Assembly: GCF_021739025.1 (NCBI RefSeq)
Contig: NZ_JAKKOT010000006.1
Location: 124,001 to 188,000 of the forward strand
Reading direction: 5' to 3'
DNA: 64,000 nucleotides
DNA from: Gordonia liuliyuniae
GTDB taxonomy: Bacteria > Actinomycetota > Actinomycetes > Mycobacteriales > Mycobacteriaceae
In this document: positions 10,233 to 19,527 of the stretch, piece by piece
Position numbering within the stretch: position 1 is the first letter of the stretch
Layout of the letters: every line of letters starts with the position of its first letter
The notes under the pieces: generated by a model
Told to the model about the DNA's origin: nothing
The model's input: only the letters and a program-made list of their open reading frames with translations
Databases searched by the model: none
Made by a program: the position numbers and the translations under genes

Positions 10233-11225
10233 GTGAGTGTCACGCCGATCGCGTCCGTCGCGAACCCGCACCAGCCGTCGTCGAAGAGACGTGTCGTCGC
10301 CGCATTGGCGGTACTGCCCGTGGGCGTCGCCGTCGCCCTGAGCGGATGTTCGTCCGACGACGCAGGCACCGCCGACTCCGGGCCGTGTGCGCCGTCGTCG
10401 AGCGTGGGCCGCGAGGGTGTTCGCCCGATCCCCATCGCGCCCGCCGAGGTCCAGGTGCTCGACGCCGGGGCCGGTGATCGCGCGGTCCTGACACCGAGGC
10501 CCGACACGGCCAGCCCGCAGACGGTGACGTTGACGACCGATTCGACGGAGGCGTCGATCACTCCGGGTGACGACAACGCGGCGTCGATCCAGCGGACCCA
10601 GCAGGAGTTGAGCACACCGATCACCGCGCGGGTCGTCTGCGACGACCCGTCGAATCTCGAGTTCACCATCGGCACACCGACGACGAAGGACGCCGAGCTG
10701 ACACCCGAACTCGATGCGATCGCCGGTTCGGCCGGCGGGGTGACCGTCGCCGACGGGTTGAGTGTGCGCTCGCTGCGACTGTTCCCGAACGAGGAGTCCG
10801 GGTCGCCCGCACGCAGCGCCCTCGAGCAGTCGTTCTCGGGGGCCCTCGACCAGTCGGTGCCCCTCCCTGCCGAGCCGGTCGGCGTCGGCGCCCGCTGGCA
10901 GTCGGTGCGGACCGTCTCGTCGGCGGCCACGATCAAACGGACGACGACCGTCACGCTCACCGAACGCACGGGCGACACGGTGAAACTGGCGGTCGCCGTC
11001 GACGAGGTGCCGGTCGACTCGGTGTTCCGGATCCCGGGGTCGGCTCAAACGTTGACGATCAACCGATACTCGATGGCCGGCACCGGCGACATCACCGTCG
11101 ATCTCACGCGCATCCTCCCCGTCGCAGGGTCGATCACGACCAAGGGGGCGCGTGAACTGGTCGGTGACGCGAACGCTGCTCCGCTGTTGCAGCAGAACGA
11201 GTACACGGTGGGCTGGAAGTCGTGA
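10233..11225 (+). CDS. Secreted lipoprotein, function unknown
   Basis: 330 residues from a GTG at 10233. A cytoplasmic start is followed by a hydrophobic segment and a lipobox (VALSGC, Cys about residue 39), giving a lipid-anchored exported protein. The mature part is beta-rich and polar, with repeated T/V patterns (TVTLTTDSTEASITPG; TTTVTLTERTGDTVKLAVAV), reminding of DUF6263-type actinobacterial lipoproteins, although I cannot confirm the family. Divergent from lspA; its 3' end faces another lipoprotein across a strong terminator. Confidence 0.8.
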   Translation: MSVTPIASVANPHQPSSKRRVVAALAVLPVGVAVALSGCSSDDAGTADSGPCAPSSSVGREGVRPIPIAPAEVQVLDAGAGDRAVLTPRPDTASPQTVTLTTDSTEASITPGDDNAASIQRTQQELSTPITARVVCDDPSNLEFTIGTPTTKDAELTPELDAIAGSAGGVTVADGLSVRSLRLFPNEESGSPARSALEQSFSGALDQSVPLPAEPVGVGARWQSVRTVSSAATIKRTTTVTLTERTGDTVKLAVAVDEVPVDSVFRIPGSAQTLTINRYSMAGTGDITVDLTRILPVAGSITTKGARELVGDANAAPLLQQNEYTVGWKS

Positions 11226-11249
11226 CCCACGGGGAGACGCCGTGACGGG

Positions 11250-11285
11250 CAGAGGGCCCCTCACCGTGCGGTGAGGGGCCCTCTG
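11250..11285. terminator. Bidirectional intrinsic-type terminator hairpin
   Basis: A perfect 16-bp stem (CAGAGGGCCCCTCACC) closed by a GTGC tetraloop sits between two convergent lipoprotein genes (ends at 11225 and 11301). There is no clear U-tract, common for actinobacterial terminators. The symmetry would serve both transcripts. Confidence 0.85.
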
Positions 11286-11300
11286 CGAACGTGGTCGCCT

Positions 11301-11879
11301 CTAGCTCGACTTCTTCTTCGACGCCTTGGCGCTGCTCGACGGCGAGTCGTCGGCGCACAGCACGCTGTCGACGTCGTTGGCCGACAGCAGCGGGCACACC
11401 GTCGACTTGGACAGCTTCCACCGACCGTTGTCGTAGACGATCGCGGCGTCGATCGGCTGCGCCGGGTTGCCCGGAACCTTGACCTCGACCTTGACCTTGG
11501 CCTTCTTCGGGCCGTTCTTGGTCACCGGCGGCTTGATCTTGTAGGTGACGTCCGGGTTGTCCTTCGCGGCCTTGACCAACTGGTCGAACAGCTTCGGGTC
11601 CGCCTCGGACCCTTCGACGAGCTCGGTCTTCTCCGACGCGTCGACCTTCGGGTCGAGCGCCGTCTCGAGCATCTCGTTGAGGGCCTTGATGCTGGGCACC
11701 TTGTTCGGGTCGGTCATACCGCCGTCGGCCGACGACGTGCTGCCTGATGCGGCGCTCGTCGACGAATCTGCGGTGGGCACCGGGGGCAGGTCCGAGCCGC
11801 TGTCGTCAGAACCACACGCGGCGGTTGCAGCGACCGCGGCGGCCACGATGGCACCGGTCACGAAATTGCGAATCTTCAC
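11301..11879 (-). CDS. MTB12-like secreted lipoprotein antigen
   Basis: 192-residue lipoprotein with a signal peptide ending in the lipobox AATAAC (Cys about residue 22), then a Ser/Thr/Asp-rich linker and a compact domain from about residue 60. The domain resembles the low-molecular-weight antigen MTB12/CFP-2 family (VPSIKALNEMLETALDP; AKVKVEVKVPGNPAQPID; IVYDNGRWKLSKSTVC). Two cysteines (in STVCPLL and SVLCADD) could form a disulfide. The lysine/serine-rich C-terminus is probably disordered. Molecular function is unknown for the family. Confidence 0.82.
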   Translation of the reverse strand: MKIRNFVTGAIVAAAVAATAACGSDDSGSDLPPVPTADSSTSAASGSTSSADGGMTDPNKVPSIKALNEMLETALDPKVDASEKTELVEGSEADPKLFDQLVKAAKDNPDVTYKIKPPVTKNGPKKAKVKVEVKVPGNPAQPIDAAIVYDNGRWKLSKSTVCPLLSANDVDSVLCADDSPSSSAKASKKKSS

Positions 11880-12058
11880 GGATAATCCTCACGTCTGGTT
11901 CTGCGCGGGACCTTGGTCTGGCCCCCGAGCCCACCCCACTATGCCAAAAGGTCACGCGGCTGCGCATCCGGGCACCTGACGCACCGTTCGTCACACCCGT
12001 CCCGCGCGCCGCCGTCGACCAGGGGGCATCACGCGCCGACAAGTGCAAGAATCGGGCC

Positions 12059-12994
12059 ATGAGCCCACGCCAGGTTGTGATGATCACCACCGGCGGCACA
12101 GCCGCCTCACGCACCACCGACGACGGGGCGGTCCCCGTGCTGTCTGCGCAGGATCTGCTGCCCGACACGGCCGCTGACGTCGTCGTTCGTCCGCGCGAGT
12201 TGATGGCGGTCGACTCGTCGTCGCTGACTGTGCGCGAGCAGTTCGACATCGTCCGGGCCATCGCCGAGGAGTTGTCCGACCCGGCGGTGGACGGCGTCGT
12301 CGTCACGCACGGCACCGACACCTTGGAGGAGACGGCGTTCCTCGCCGATCTGTTCGGCGACGACCCGCGACCGGTGGTGTTCACCGGAGCACAACGTCCC
12401 GCCGACCACCCGAACGCGGACGGTCCGGCGAACATCGCCGCCGCGGTCGCGCTGGCGGCTGACCCCTCGGCTCGGGGGCGCGGAGCGCTAGTCGCCCTCG
12501 GCGGCACCGTCCTCGCCGCTCGTGGCGTGTTCAAGACGTCGACGACCGATCTGCGCGCTTTCGACACCGTGCATGCCGAGTTGCCCCGCCCGATCGTCGC
12601 GGAGTCGGTGCCCACACGTCCGGCACGGGTCGACCTCCTGGCGCTCTACCCAGGCGTGTCCCCCGGCACCATCGCCTCCGCGGTCGAACAGCGGGCCGCA
12701 GGAATCGTTCTGTCCGCCACGGGGTCCGGCAACACCCATCCGGACATCACCGCACAGGTGAACCTCGCGGTGCAGCGGGACGTCCCGGTGGTCGTCTCGA
12801 CTCGCGTGCCGTACGGCGCCGTCGAACCGACCTACGGCGGCGGTGGCGGCGGTGTCGACCTGATCCGCGCGGGCGCGATCTTCTCGCCGTGGCTGCGCGC
12901 GCCGCAGGCACGCGCAGCACTCATCGCGCTGCTGTCGACCGGCGCCGATCGGAACGCGATCGAAGCCTTCTTCACCGCATCGTCGCCGCGTTAG
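12059..12994 (+). CDS. ansA: L-asparaginase (type I/II asparaginase fold)
   Basis: 311 residues from the ATG at 12059 (MSPRQVVMITTGGTAAS). Hydrolyses L-asparagine to aspartate and ammonia. Both active-site threonine motifs are present: TTGGTAAS near residues 10-17 and THGTDTLEET near residue 80. The open frame extends about 100 codons upstream, but that part lacks conservation and passes through the neighbouring lipoprotein promoter region, so it was not used. Convergent with dinB; in mycobacteria ansA also lies between ileS and lspA (Rv1538c). Confidence 0.93.
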   Translation: MSPRQVVMITTGGTAASRTTDDGAVPVLSAQDLLPDTAADVVVRPRELMAVDSSSLTVREQFDIVRAIAEELSDPAVDGVVVTHGTDTLEETAFLADLFGDDPRPVVFTGAQRPADHPNADGPANIAAAVALAADPSARGRGALVALGGTVLAARGVFKTSTTDLRAFDTVHAELPRPIVAESVPTRPARVDLLALYPGVSPGTIASAVEQRAAGIVLSATGSGNTHPDITAQVNLAVQRDVPVVVSTRVPYGAVEPTYGGGGGGVDLIRAGAIFSPWLRAPQARAALIALLSTGADRNAIEAFFTASSPR

Positions 12995-13036
12995 GCGACC
13001 GGTGAGACTCCCTGCCCGGTGACCCGCGGCCCGTCG

Positions 13037-14398
13037 TCACAGATCCCAGTCCAGGCTGTCGAGCGGATCCGCGCGTGTCAGGAGGGGTTCGGGCAGGCGG
13101 AAGTTCCGAGTACGGCCCGGCCCGGTCGCACGCGTCTCGAAGCGGACGGTGACGAATCCGTGTCCGCCGCCCTGCACCCAGCCGTGCCCGTGCTCGGGGT
13201 GCGCGACGTCCGTGCCGGTGGGCCAGTCGTCCACCGCAGCGGGCCCGCGCGGGATCTGGACGCTGGTCGGGGCGGGTGAACTCTCGTCGTCCTCGTCGGG
13301 GGCGGCGTCGAGTTCGGGGAACAGCGAGTCCTGACGGACGTCGTCGAGGCCCGAGTAGCCGACACCGACGAGCCGGACCGGCCCGATGTCGAGTGGATCG
13401 AGCATCACCCGGTAGGCGGCGGCGGTGAGCGCACCCAGGTCGGTGGTCGCGGTCGCCAGAGTCGACGACCGGGTCAGTATCGACATGTCGCTGAGTCGGT
13501 GTTTGACGACGACGGTACGGGCGCCGCGACCGTCGTCGAGGAGTCTGCGGTGCGCGTGCGAGGCGGCAGACGATACCGCCGCTCGCATCCCGGCGAGATC
13601 GATGATGTCGGTGGCGAACGTGCTCTCGGCGCTGATCTGTTTGGCGTCGGCGCGCTCGGCGACCGGGCGGTGGTCGATACCGTGCGCGAGGCGGTGCAGT
13701 GCGGGTCCGACGGTCGCCCCGAGCACCGAGGCCACCTCGGTCTCCGACAGCGCGGCGAAGTCGCCGATCGTCTCCACGCCCAGGCGTCCGAGCCGCTCGC
13801 CGGAGACGGGGCCGATCCCCCACAGTTTGCGGACCGGAAGTCCGTGCAGGAACTCCAGTTCCGTGCTCGGGAGGATCGCGCGCAGCCCGTCGGGCTTCGC
13901 CATCCCGGATGCGATCTTGGCGATCTGTTTGCCCGAGCCGAGTCCGACGGAGGCTGCGAGCCCGGTCTCGTCCCGGATCGCGGCACGCATCGCCGTCGCG
14001 AACTCTTGCGCTTGCGCCGCGCTCGCACCGGCGAGTTCCGGTGGTTCGCCGAATGCCTCGTCGAACGACAACGTCTCGATGACGGGCGTGAAGCGGCGAA
14101 CGATCTCGAACACGCGGCCGCTCACCACTCGATAGACCGATCCGCGCGGCGGCACGACGACGGCGGCCGGCCCGATGAGTCGGCGCGCCTCGTGCATCGG
14201 CATCGCCGATCGGGCCCCGTACACCCGAGACTCGTAGCTCGCGCCTGCGACAACACCGCGTCCGCCGGAGCCCCCGACCACGACGGGCCGACCGGCCAGA
14301 GTAGGTCGGGTGAGTTGTTCGACGGACGCGAAGAACGCGTCCATGTCGATGTGGAACACCCAGCGTGAGCTGCGCTCAGCGGCGGAGGCGTTCACCAC
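13037..14398 (-). CDS. dinB: Y-family DNA polymerase IV
   Basis: 453-residue translesion polymerase. Catalytic metal ligands are visible in [13 protein letters not shown] (Asp18) and TLSFDEAF (Asp113, Glu114). The helix-hairpin-helix region is [18 protein letters not shown], followed by the little-finger domain ([20 protein letters not shown]). The C-terminus is long and acidic/proline-rich (about residues 365-405) and lacks an obvious beta-clamp pentapeptide at its end; a clamp motif such as QDSLFPEL at about residue 355 could serve. Position next to ileS and ansA matches mycobacterial dinX (Rv1537). Confidence 0.93.
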   Translation of the reverse strand: MVNASAAERSSRWVFHIDMDAFFASVEQLTRPTLAGRPVVVGGSGGRGVVAGASYESRVYGARSAMPMHEARRLIGPAAVVVPPRGSVYRVVSGRVFEIVRRFTPVIETLSFDEAFGEPPELAGASAAQAQEFATAMRAAIRDETGLAASVGLGSGKQIAKIASGMAKPDGLRAILPSTELEFLHGLPVRKLWGIGPVSGERLGRLGVETIGDFAALSETEVASVLGATVGPALHRLAHGIDHRPVAERADAKQISAESTFATDIIDLAGMRAAVSSAASHAHRRLLDDGRGARTVVVKHRLSDMSILTRSSTLATATTDLGALTAAAYRVMLDPLDIGPVRLVGVGYSGLDDVRQDSLFPELDAAPDEDDESSPAPTSVQIPRGPAAVDDWPTGTDVAHPEHGHGWVQGGGHGFVTVRFETRATGPGRTRNFRLPEPLLTRADPLDSLDWDL

Positions 14399-14574
14399 CG
14401 CTCACGGCACAACGCCAGGACTCGTGGATCACTGGTGACGAATCGGTCGACCTCTTCGCCCGCGTCGCAGCGCAGTAGCGAGATGGTCGCCGAGTCCGGC
14501 CGGAGGGCGGCCACCTCCCAGACCGCGCCCGCGTCTTCCCAGCGCTGCAGGCGCGCGAGGTCGTCGGTGCTCAT
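14392..14574 (-). CDS. Small conserved protein preceding dinB
   Basis: 60-residue acidic protein beginning [20 protein letters not shown]. Its stop overlaps the dinB start by 7 bp, a coupling arrangement that argues for a real gene. Repeated Val/Ser/Leu patterns ([20 protein letters not shown]) suggest a small beta-sheet. I recall similar short proteins upstream of dinB in related actinobacteria but cannot name a family. A role linked to Pol IV is only inferred from the coupling. Confidence 0.65.
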   Translation of the reverse strand: MSTDDLARLQRWEDAGAVWEVAALRPDSATISLLRCDAGEEVDRFVTSDPRVLALCRERW

Positions 14575-14659
14575 GGGGCGATCTTATCGCCGCCGAGTCG
14601 TCGCCACGTGGGTCGGGCGGGCCGAATACTTCGGCGTACCGGCGAGTAACCTCGGTCGG

Positions 14660-15412
14660 GTGAGTTTCTCTCGATACGTCGCCCTCGGCGACTCGTTCAC
14701 CGAAGGAGTCGGCGATCCCGACTCCGCACTGCCCAACGGGGTCCGCGGCTGGGCCGACCGGGTCGCAGGAGCGCTGACCGCGCTCGACCCCGACACCCGG
14801 TACGCGAACCTCGCCGTCCGCGGTCTCAAGCTGGATCCGATCATCGACACGCAGGTCGATGCCGCGATCGCATTGGAACCGGACCTGGTCACGATCCACG
14901 CGGGCGGCAACGACATGCTGCGTCCCAGCGTCGACCTGGACGCGCTCGGAGCACGCTACGACGACGCCGTCGGCAGGCTCGTCGCGACCGGAGCCACGGT
15001 CGTGATCTTCACACCGCACGACCCCGGGGCGTCGAAGTTCTTCCGTCCGCTCCGCGGCCGTTTCGCGCTGATGGCCGAGATCGTCCGACAGATCACCGAT
15101 CATCACTCCGTGACCGTCGTCGACTACTGGCGTATCCGCGACTACGACGACTATCGGATGTGGGCCGACGACCGGATCCACATGTCGTCCGCAGGACATC
15201 AGCGGATGGCGATCGCGGTCCTCGACGCGCTCGGCGTCGCCCACGACCTGGAGCCACTCGCCCTCCCCGACTCGATTCCGTCCGGAGTCGGCGAGAACAT
15301 CCGCTGGACACGCGAGTTCCTCGGTCCGTGGGTCGGTCGTCGCCTCCGCGGCACGTCGAGCGGCGACGACCTCGAGGCGAAGTACCCGACCTGGTCCGCC
15401 GCTCCCGCCTGA
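14660..15412 (+). CDS. SGNH/GDSL-family hydrolase
   Basis: 250 residues from the GTG at 14660. All four SGNH blocks are present: block I GDSFTEG with the nucleophilic serine near residue 11, block II ANLAVRG, block III HAGGNDM, and block V DRIHMSSAGHQRM with the catalytic Asp and His. The enzyme is probably an esterase or lipase; the substrate is not evident. No signal peptide is seen, so a cytoplasmic location is likely. The gene is divergent from dinB and ends just before the 76-bp repeat. Confidence 0.9.
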   Translation: MSFSRYVALGDSFTEGVGDPDSALPNGVRGWADRVAGALTALDPDTRYANLAVRGLKLDPIIDTQVDAAIALEPDLVTIHAGGNDMLRPSVDLDALGARYDDAVGRLVATGATVVIFTPHDPGASKFFRPLRGRFALMAEIVRQITDHHSVTVVDYWRIRDYDDYRMWADDRIHMSSAGHQRMAIAVLDALGVAHDLEPLALPDSIPSGVGENIRWTREFLGPWVGRRLRGTSSGDDLEAKYPTWSAAPA

Positions 15413-15429
15413 CACCCGCTCGCGCCCTG

Positions 15430-15505
15430 GGCACGAGATGCCTGTGCCCTGGGCACCACCATTGCGCCCAGGGTTCAACCCTGAGCACAATGTCGCGCCC
15501 TGGGC
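15430..15505. repeat. 76-bp palindrome-rich direct repeat, copy 1
   Basis: Matches the copy at 15964-16039 with three mismatches. It contains several GCCCTGGGC/GCCCAGGG half-sites that can fold into hairpins, and the words CACGAGATGCCTGTGCCC and GTTCAACCCTGAGCACAA. It lies between the end of the SGNH gene and the stop of an orphan gene. Confidence 0.9.
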
Positions 15506-15514
15506 GCGCAGGCG

Positions 15515-16024
15515 TTAGAGGGGACCGTGGTCGCGGCCCTTCGACTCGAACGACACCATCATCGTTCCTACCGCAGGTTCGACGGTAATCAATCGCTCCT
15601 CCCACTCACCGTGCACGGTGACATCGCTCAGCGTGATCTCTTCTTTGAAGCGCAGGTAGCGGACGGTCGTCATGCGCGTAGGCACCCGGAGTACGCGGTC
15701 TAAGAAGATCTCGCAGTATGACGATGCGCTCTGGCCATGAGCTATCCGCACCAGGTATCCGCGTGCGTCCTCCTCTGCCCCGACAATCCGCCACTCATCC
15801 GCGACGCGACCCCAGATATCGAGCTCAGACGCGGGCGACAGCATTCTGATCTGGTCCGGCGTCGACACCCCGGCCGGCAGATCCTCGACATGGTCGCGTA
15901 TCAGGTATCGGCGCTTGCCGTCCCGTGCCAAAACGTCTTGGAAGCGTCGGTCGTCGTCACGCGGGCACGAGATGCCTGTGCCCAGGGCACCACCACTGCG
16001 CCCAGGGTTCAACCCTGAGCACAA
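15515..16024 (-). CDS. Unrecognised orphan gene flanked by 76-bp repeats
   Basis: The minus-strand frame is open from 16024 to the TAA at 15515, but its first 20 codons lie inside repeat copy 2, so the true start is uncertain; a TTG at 15931 is one candidate, giving about 138 residues. The unique part (from LARDGKRRYLIRDHVEDLP) is rich in beta-strand patterns, with an aromatic region DIWGRVADEWRIVG and an acidic end EEITLSDVTVHGEWEERLI. I do not recognise a family. Local base composition looks less GC-rich than the neighbours, and the gene sits precisely between the repeat copies, which suggests acquisition as a unit. Confidence 0.55.
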   Translation of the reverse strand: MCSGLNPGRSGGALGTGISCPRDDDRRFQDVLARDGKRRYLIRDHVEDLPAGVSTPDQIRMLSPASELDIWGRVADEWRIVGAEEDARGYLVRIAHGQSASSYCEIFLDRVLRVPTRMTTVRYLRFKEEITLSDVTVHGEWEERLITVEPAVGTMMVSFESKGRDHGPL

Positions 16025-16039
16025 CGTCGCGCCCTGGGC
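15964..16039. repeat. 76-bp palindrome-rich direct repeat, copy 2
   Basis: Second copy, 534 bp from the first and in the same orientation, lying between the orphan gene and the ileS stop at 16071. Differences from copy 1 are single-base changes at three sites. Further half-copies of the CGCGCCCTGG word follow up to 16068. Confidence 0.9.
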
Positions 16040-16070
16040 ACAATGGCTCGCGCCCTGGCTCGCGCCCTGA

Positions 16071-19000
16071 CTACACCTTCGCGATGTCGGCGCTCACGCC
16101 GTCGCCCAATTCGATCGAGCCGGGCTCGCCGGTGCCGACGTCGAACGTGGTCGCGAGGACTTCCCCGGCGATCAACTCGGCGTGAGTACGCGCCGACTCG
16201 ACGGCGTCGGCGGGCACCACGAGACGCACCGAGATGCGGTCCGACACCTCCAGCCCCAGATTGCGGCGCGCGTCCTGCAATTCGCGGACACGGTCCTTGG
16301 CCCAGCCCTCGGCTTCGAGTTCCGGTGTCACCTTCGTGTCCAGGACGACGAGGCCTCGCCCGCCCGGCATCTCGGCCGTCGAATCCGGCGACGCCGCGAC
16401 CAGCTTGCGAGTGAACTCCTCACCGCGCAGTTCGATACCGTCAGCGACGACCACCTGATCGCCGGTCTCCGCGTCAGTCCCGAACTCCCAGTTCCCCGAC
16501 TTCACCGCCTTGATGGCCCGCTGCACGTCCTTGCCGATCCGCGGGCCGGCGGCACGAGCATTCACCGCGACCTCGACCCGACCGTACGCACCGACATCGG
16601 TCGACAAGTCGACGGACTTGACGTTCATCTCCTCGGCGATCAGGTTCGCGTACGGCTCCATCGCCGCCGCCGTCGGCGACGCGACCGTCAGCCCCGGCAA
16701 CGGCAGCCGCACACGCAGCTTGTTCGCCTTACGCACACTCGACGCGACCGAGCACACCGATTGGATCTCGTCCATCGCCGACACCAGATCGGGGTCCGCG
16801 GGCAACTCTGTCTCGGTCGGCCAATCCGCCAGGTGGACCGACCGCTCGCCGGTCAAACCACGCCACATCGCCTCGGTCGCCAACGGCAGCAGCGGAGAGG
16901 CCAGGCGGCCGGCCACCTCGAGCACCGTGTACAACGTGTCGAACGCGTCCGGCTCCTCACCCTGGCCCGCCCAGAACCGTGCGCGTGAACGACGCACGTA
17001 CCAGTTGGTCAGCGACTCACAGAACTCGCGGAAGCTCTCGCACGCGCCAGCGATGTCGTAGACGTCGAGCGCCTGGGTCATCTCGTCACGCGTCGACGCC
17101 AGCTTCGCCAGGATGTACCGGTCCAGGACGTTCTCCGAGTCGGTGCGCCAAGTTGCACGACGGTCCGCGTACAGCTGCAAGAAGCTGTACGCGTTCCACA
17201 TCGGCAGGAGCGCCTGGCGGACACCCTCGCGGATGCCGCGCTCGGTGACGACGAGGTTGCCGCCTCGCAGGATCGGCGACGCCATCAGGAACCACCGCAT
17301 GGCATCGGAACCGTCACGGTCGAACACCTCGTTGACGTCCGGGTAGTTGCGCTTGGACTTACTCATCTTCTGACCGTCGTCGCCGAGCACAATGCCGTGC
17401 GCGGCGACCGTCTTGAACGCCGGACGGTCGAACAGCGCGGTCGCCAGCACATGCAGGTTGTAGAACCAGCCGCGCGTCTGACCGTTGTACTCGACGATGA
17501 AGTCGCCCGGATTGTGCGGCAGCTGGTCGCCGCCCCCGTCGAACCACTCGGTGTTCTCGAACGGATAGTGCACCTGCGCGTACGGCATCGACCCCGACTC
17601 GAACCAGCAGTCGAGCACCTCGGGTACACGACGCATCGTCGACCGGCCCGACGGGTCGTCCGGGTTCGGTCGCGTCAGTTCGTCGATGTACGGCCGATGC
17701 AGATTGTCCGGACGCACCCCGAAATCGGCTTCGAGCTCGTCGAGACTGCCGTACACGTCGACACGCGGGAACTCCGGATCGTCGGACACCCACACCGGGA
17801 TCGGCGCCCCCCAGAAACGGTTGCGACTGATGTTCCAGTCCTTCGCGCCCTCGAGCCACTTGCCGAACTGGCCGTCTCGGATGTGCGACGGCGACCAGGT
17901 GATCTCCTGGTTCAATTCGAGCATCCGCTCCTTGATCGGCTGCACGGCGACGAACCACGACGGGACCGCCATGTAGATCAACGGCTTACCCGACCGCCAC
18001 GAATGCGGATACGAGTGCTCGATCGTCTCGTGCCGCACGATGCGGCCCTGTACATTCGACCCGCTCGCTGCGCTCCCGGCGTCGGCGGCCTTCAAGTCCT
18101 TGATGATCACCGGGTTCGCGTCGAACACCATCTGACCCTCGTACGGCGGAACGAGCGCGGTGAAGCGGCCACCCGGATCGAGCGGCTGCACCACCTCGAT
18201 ACCGTTCTCGGTCGCGACGTCCATGTCCTCTTCACCGAAGGCCGGGGCGAGGTGAACGACTCCGGTGCCGCTGTCCGTCGTCACATAGTCGGCGAGCAGA
18301 ACGAGGTGGGAGTTCGGATGCCCCTCGAAGAAGTCGAACGGCGGCGTGTACGACAGCCCGGCCAGGTCGCGGCCGGCGTAGGTCGCCACGGTCTCCGGTT
18401 CCGGTAGTTCTTTCGCGTATGCGCCGACGAGAGCGGACGCCAGCAGATACTCGCCGCCGTCGGTCGTCCTCACATGCGAATACTCGACGTCGGGGTGGAC
18501 GGCGATCGCGAGGTTCGACGGCAGTGTCCACGGCGTCGTCGTCCAGATCAACGCGTTCACGCCGTCGAGCGCGGCGAGCGGCGAGTCCGCAGCCACAGCG
18601 AGCGGCATGGTGACGGTCAACGCCGGATCCTGACGCATCCGGTACGCGTCGTCGAGCTTGGCCTCCTGATTGCTCAGCGGCGTCTGCTCGTACCAGGAAT
18701 ACGGCAGCACACGATAGCCCTGGTAGATGAGCCCCTTGTCGTTCAGCCGTTTGAACGCCCACATGACCGACTCCATGAAGTCCACGTCGAGCGTCTTGTA
18801 GTCGTTGTCGAAGTCGACCCAGCGGGCCTGACGGGTCACATAGTCGCGCCACTCGCCGGTGTAACGCAGCACGGAGTCACGGCAGTAGTCGTTGAACTTC
18901 TCGACGCCCATCGACTCGATCTCCGACTTGTCGGTGATCCCGAGTTGCCGTTCGGCTTCCAGTTCGGCGGGCAGACCGTGCGTGTCCCAACCGAATCGGC

Positions 19001-19298
19001 GATCGACCTTCTTACCGCGCATCGTCTGGTAGCGCGGGACGACGTCTTTGACGTACCCGGTCAGCAGGTGACCGTAATGCGGCAGTCCGTTCGCGAACGG
19101 CGGACCGTCGTAGAAGACGAACTCCTGCGCACCTTCACGGTTGGCGATGGACGCCTTGAACGTGTCGTCGGCCGCCCAGAAGTCGAGGACCTTCTGCTCG
19201 AGGTCGGGGAACGACGGAGCGCCGCGTCCCGCACCGCCGGTCAGGTCGACGATCGGGTACACCGGGCTCATCGGAGTGTCGGGGGTCTGCTCGCTCAT
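16071..19298 (-). CDS. ileS: Isoleucyl-tRNA synthetase
   Basis: 1075-residue class I aminoacyl-tRNA synthetase that charges tRNA-Ile. The HIGH motif is PHYGH (His74-His77) and the KMSKS motif is at residues 644-648. The editing (CP1) domain with [10 protein letters not shown] lies between them, and an anticodon-binding domain ([18 protein letters not shown]) follows. The length and the HYGH variant fit the eukaryote-like IleS2 class typical of actinobacteria, which is usually less sensitive to mupirocin. Expression is very probably controlled by the T-box leader immediately upstream. Confidence 0.97.
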   Translation of the reverse strand: MSEQTPDTPMSPVYPIVDLTGGAGRGAPSFPDLEQKVLDFWAADDTFKASIANREGAQEFVFYDGPPFANGLPHYGHLLTGYVKDVVPRYQTMRGKKVDRRFGWDTHGLPAELEAERQLGITDKSEIESMGVEKFNDYCRDSVLRYTGEWRDYVTRQARWVDFDNDYKTLDVDFMESVMWAFKRLNDKGLIYQGYRVLPYSWYEQTPLSNQEAKLDDAYRMRQDPALTVTMPLAVAADSPLAALDGVNALIWTTTPWTLPSNLAIAVHPDVEYSHVRTTDGGEYLLASALVGAYAKELPEPETVATYAGRDLAGLSYTPPFDFFEGHPNSHLVLLADYVTTDSGTGVVHLAPAFGEEDMDVATENGIEVVQPLDPGGRFTALVPPYEGQMVFDANPVIIKDLKAADAGSAASGSNVQGRIVRHETIEHSYPHSWRSGKPLIYMAVPSWFVAVQPIKERMLELNQEITWSPSHIRDGQFGKWLEGAKDWNISRNRFWGAPIPVWVSDDPEFPRVDVYGSLDELEADFGVRPDNLHRPYIDELTRPNPDDPSGRSTMRRVPEVLDCWFESGSMPYAQVHYPFENTEWFDGGGDQLPHNPGDFIVEYNGQTRGWFYNLHVLATALFDRPAFKTVAAHGIVLGDDGQKMSKSKRNYPDVNEVFDRDGSDAMRWFLMASPILRGGNLVVTERGIREGVRQALLPMWNAYSFLQLYADRRATWRTDSENVLDRYILAKLASTRDEMTQALDVYDIAGACESFREFCESLTNWYVRRSRARFWAGQGEEPDAFDTLYTVLEVAGRLASPLLPLATEAMWRGLTGERSVHLADWPTETELPADPDLVSAMDEIQSVCSVASSVRKANKLRVRLPLPGLTVASPTAAAMEPYANLIAEEMNVKSVDLSTDVGAYGRVEVAVNARAAGPRIGKDVQRAIKAVKSGNWEFGTDAETGDQVVVADGIELRGEEFTRKLVAASPDSTAEMPGGRGLVVLDTKVTPELEAEGWAKDRVRELQDARRNLGLEVSDRISVRLVVPADAVESARTHAELIAGEVLATTFDVGTGEPGSIELGDGVSADIAKV

Positions 19299-19299
19299 G

Positions 19300-19527
19300 C
19301 GGTCTCCTCGTGCCTGCTGATCTCTCAGCGCTTCTCGGCACGGGGACGCTCGCCTACGGCTCGCGCGGTACCACCCCGCTTGCCGCGACCCACACTTGAC
19401 GTGTGGCGCGGCCTCTCATCTGACACGGCTGTGACGGGCCTGCCCGTCCGGTTCTACTGGGGCGCGAACGCCTGTTCTTCCGGAAGCTCCCCGGTGATGG
19501 CCGGATCGATGCTGACTGCTGTAGACC
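19300..19527 (-). promoter_or_regulatory. T-box riboswitch leader of ileS
   Basis: The minus strand upstream of ileS carries the hallmark T-box antiterminator/antisequestrator sequence GGTGGTACCGCG (within 19362-19381), whose TGGT bulge complements the ACCA end of uncharged tRNA-Ile. Upstream are the conserved stem I features: GGCCATCACCGGGGAGC, containing a candidate ATC (isoleucine) specifier at 19496-19498, and AGTAGAACCGGACGGG. No terminator with a U-tract precedes the ATG, and the GAGGAG ribosome-binding site lies just before it, so regulation is most likely translational, as described for actinobacterial ileS T-boxes: uncharged tRNA-Ile would open the ribosome-binding site. Confidence 0.92.

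Noticed and set aside
14429-15490. Minus-strand open frame opposite the SGNH hydrolase beginning inside repeat copy 1
   Set aside because: It shares its first residues with the orphan gene only because the repeat is duplicated; the rest has no conserved motif and lies antisense to a clear hydrolase.
15430-16039. CRISPR array
   Set aside because: Only two copies of a 76-bp repeat separated by a 458-bp coding segment, with no cas genes and no regular spacers.
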